Below the pieces are notes generated by a model that did not search any database, was not told the DNA's origin, and saw only the letters and a program-made list of their open reading frames with translations. From positions 1-5,439 of the forward strand of contig CALCHM010000020.1 in NCBI GenBank assembly GCA_937901345.1: a stretch of 5,439 bases of DNA. The letters are read 5' to 3'. Origin of the DNA: an uncultured Prevotella sp. GTDB lineage: Bacteria; Bacteroidota; Bacteroidia; Bacteroidales; Bacteroidaceae. Shown here piece after piece: positions 5,302-5,439 of this stretch; the first letter of the stretch is position 1; every line of letters starts with the position of its first letter. The position numbers and the translations under genes are program-made.

Positions 5302-5439
5302 ACCATGGTGTGCAAGGTGAAAATGACCATTTTCTGCCGAACCACCGCGGTGGTTTTTCTCAAAACGACCATTTTCCGCGAACCACCGCGGTGGAAATAG
5401 GGAAAATCCTCATATTTTGCCGACCACCACGGTGGAAAT
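5302..5439. repeat. Phased array of palindromes with 41-42 bp period, continuing beyond the window
   Basis: Four GC-rich palindromes are centred at 5305.5 (ACCATGGT), 5347.5 (AACCACCGCGGTGGTT, 16 bp, perfect), 5388.5 (CCACCGCGGTGG, 12 bp, perfect) and 5429.5 (CCACCACGGTGG, one central mismatch), so the spacing is 42, 41 and 41 bp. Between them lie AT-rich inverted repeats built on AAAA-TTTT arms (centres about 5326.5, 5368.5 and 5410.5, for example GAAAATGACCATTTTC), nearly midway between the GC palindromes. Linkers share GACCATTTTC and a CGA just before the palindrome. The array has a sharp left edge near 5300. It is not a CRISPR: the 'spacers' are conserved. Function unknown. Confidence 0.85.

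Larger units (their letters stand above)
5064..5439. other. Gene-free region right of the GSCFA gene
   Basis: I see no credible gene in these 376 bases. From left to right it holds the GSCFA leader with a 13-bp-spaced duplication (GGAGAACG at 5066-5073 and 5079-5086, plus strand), a candidate leftward promoter near 5101, two potential stem-loops (5150-5181 and 5186-5232), an unremarkable stretch (5233-5300), and the palindrome array that runs off the window. Short open frames on both strands cross the array, but they follow the repeat rather than any coding signal. Confidence 0.6.

Noticed and set aside
5305..5400. Small plus-strand frame starting at the ATG inside the first palindrome (31 residues)
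   Set aside because: Its ATG is part of the ACCATGGT palindrome, there is no ribosome binding site, and the peptide only reflects the repeat sequence.
5244..5438. Open frame on the minus strand through the palindrome array, ending at a TAA at 5244-5246 (about 64 residues, no start in the window)
   Set aside because: The plus strand is also open across much of the same stretch. The repeat period of 41-42 bp does not preserve a reading frame, and the predicted peptide (KTTAVV and similar) simply mirrors the repeats. A gene entering from the right cannot be fully excluded.
5302..5439. CRISPR array
   Set aside because: The regular 41-bp spacing suggested it, but the segments between palindromes are themselves conserved, no unique spacers exist and no cas gene is nearby.

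Overview
The window looks like a piece of a Bacteroidetes chromosome, probably order Bacteroidales and possibly Prevotellaceae-like. The evidence is a fused MurF-alanine racemase, a GSCFA-domain protein, a stand-alone LytTR regulator, heptameric GTTGAAC-type intergenic repeats, TAnnTTTG-type promoter elements and start codons that mostly lack a Shine-Dalgarno sequence. The genus cannot be fixed from the sequence alone.

All convincing genes are on the minus strand, so transcription runs from right to left. At the right edge (about 5302-5439, running off the window) is a non-coding array of GC-rich palindromes spaced 41-42 bp apart, with AT-rich inverted repeats between them. To its left are two potential stem-loops and a candidate promoter. 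The first operon follows: a GSCFA-domain protein (4113-5063), whose stop overlaps by one base (TAATG) the start of an 823-residue MurF-Alr fusion (1642-4113). The fusion supplies two steps of peptidoglycan precursor synthesis.

A 183-bp gap (1459-1641) separates this operon from the next gene. It is almost filled by sixteen in-register 7-bp repeats followed by seven inverted ones, and together they can fold into a hairpin. A run of eight C (minus strand) then sits two bases upstream of a stand-alone LytTR DNA-binding protein (1087-1458). The LytTR gene overlaps by 8 bp a gene for a single-span, membrane-anchored protein (183-1094). The outer domain of that protein resembles the phosphodiester glycosidase (NAGPA) fold. 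An 11-nt perfect Shine-Dalgarno sequence, very unusual for this phylum, lies inside the LytTR gene in front of the second start. The two genes look like a coupled regulator/membrane-protein pair.

At the left edge is the 5' end of another gene (1-122, truncated), encoding a protein with an N-terminal membrane segment and preceded by its own candidate promoter. The most unusual items are the phased palindrome array, the LytTR/anchored-protein pair with its exceptional ribosome binding site, and the self-complementary heptamer array.
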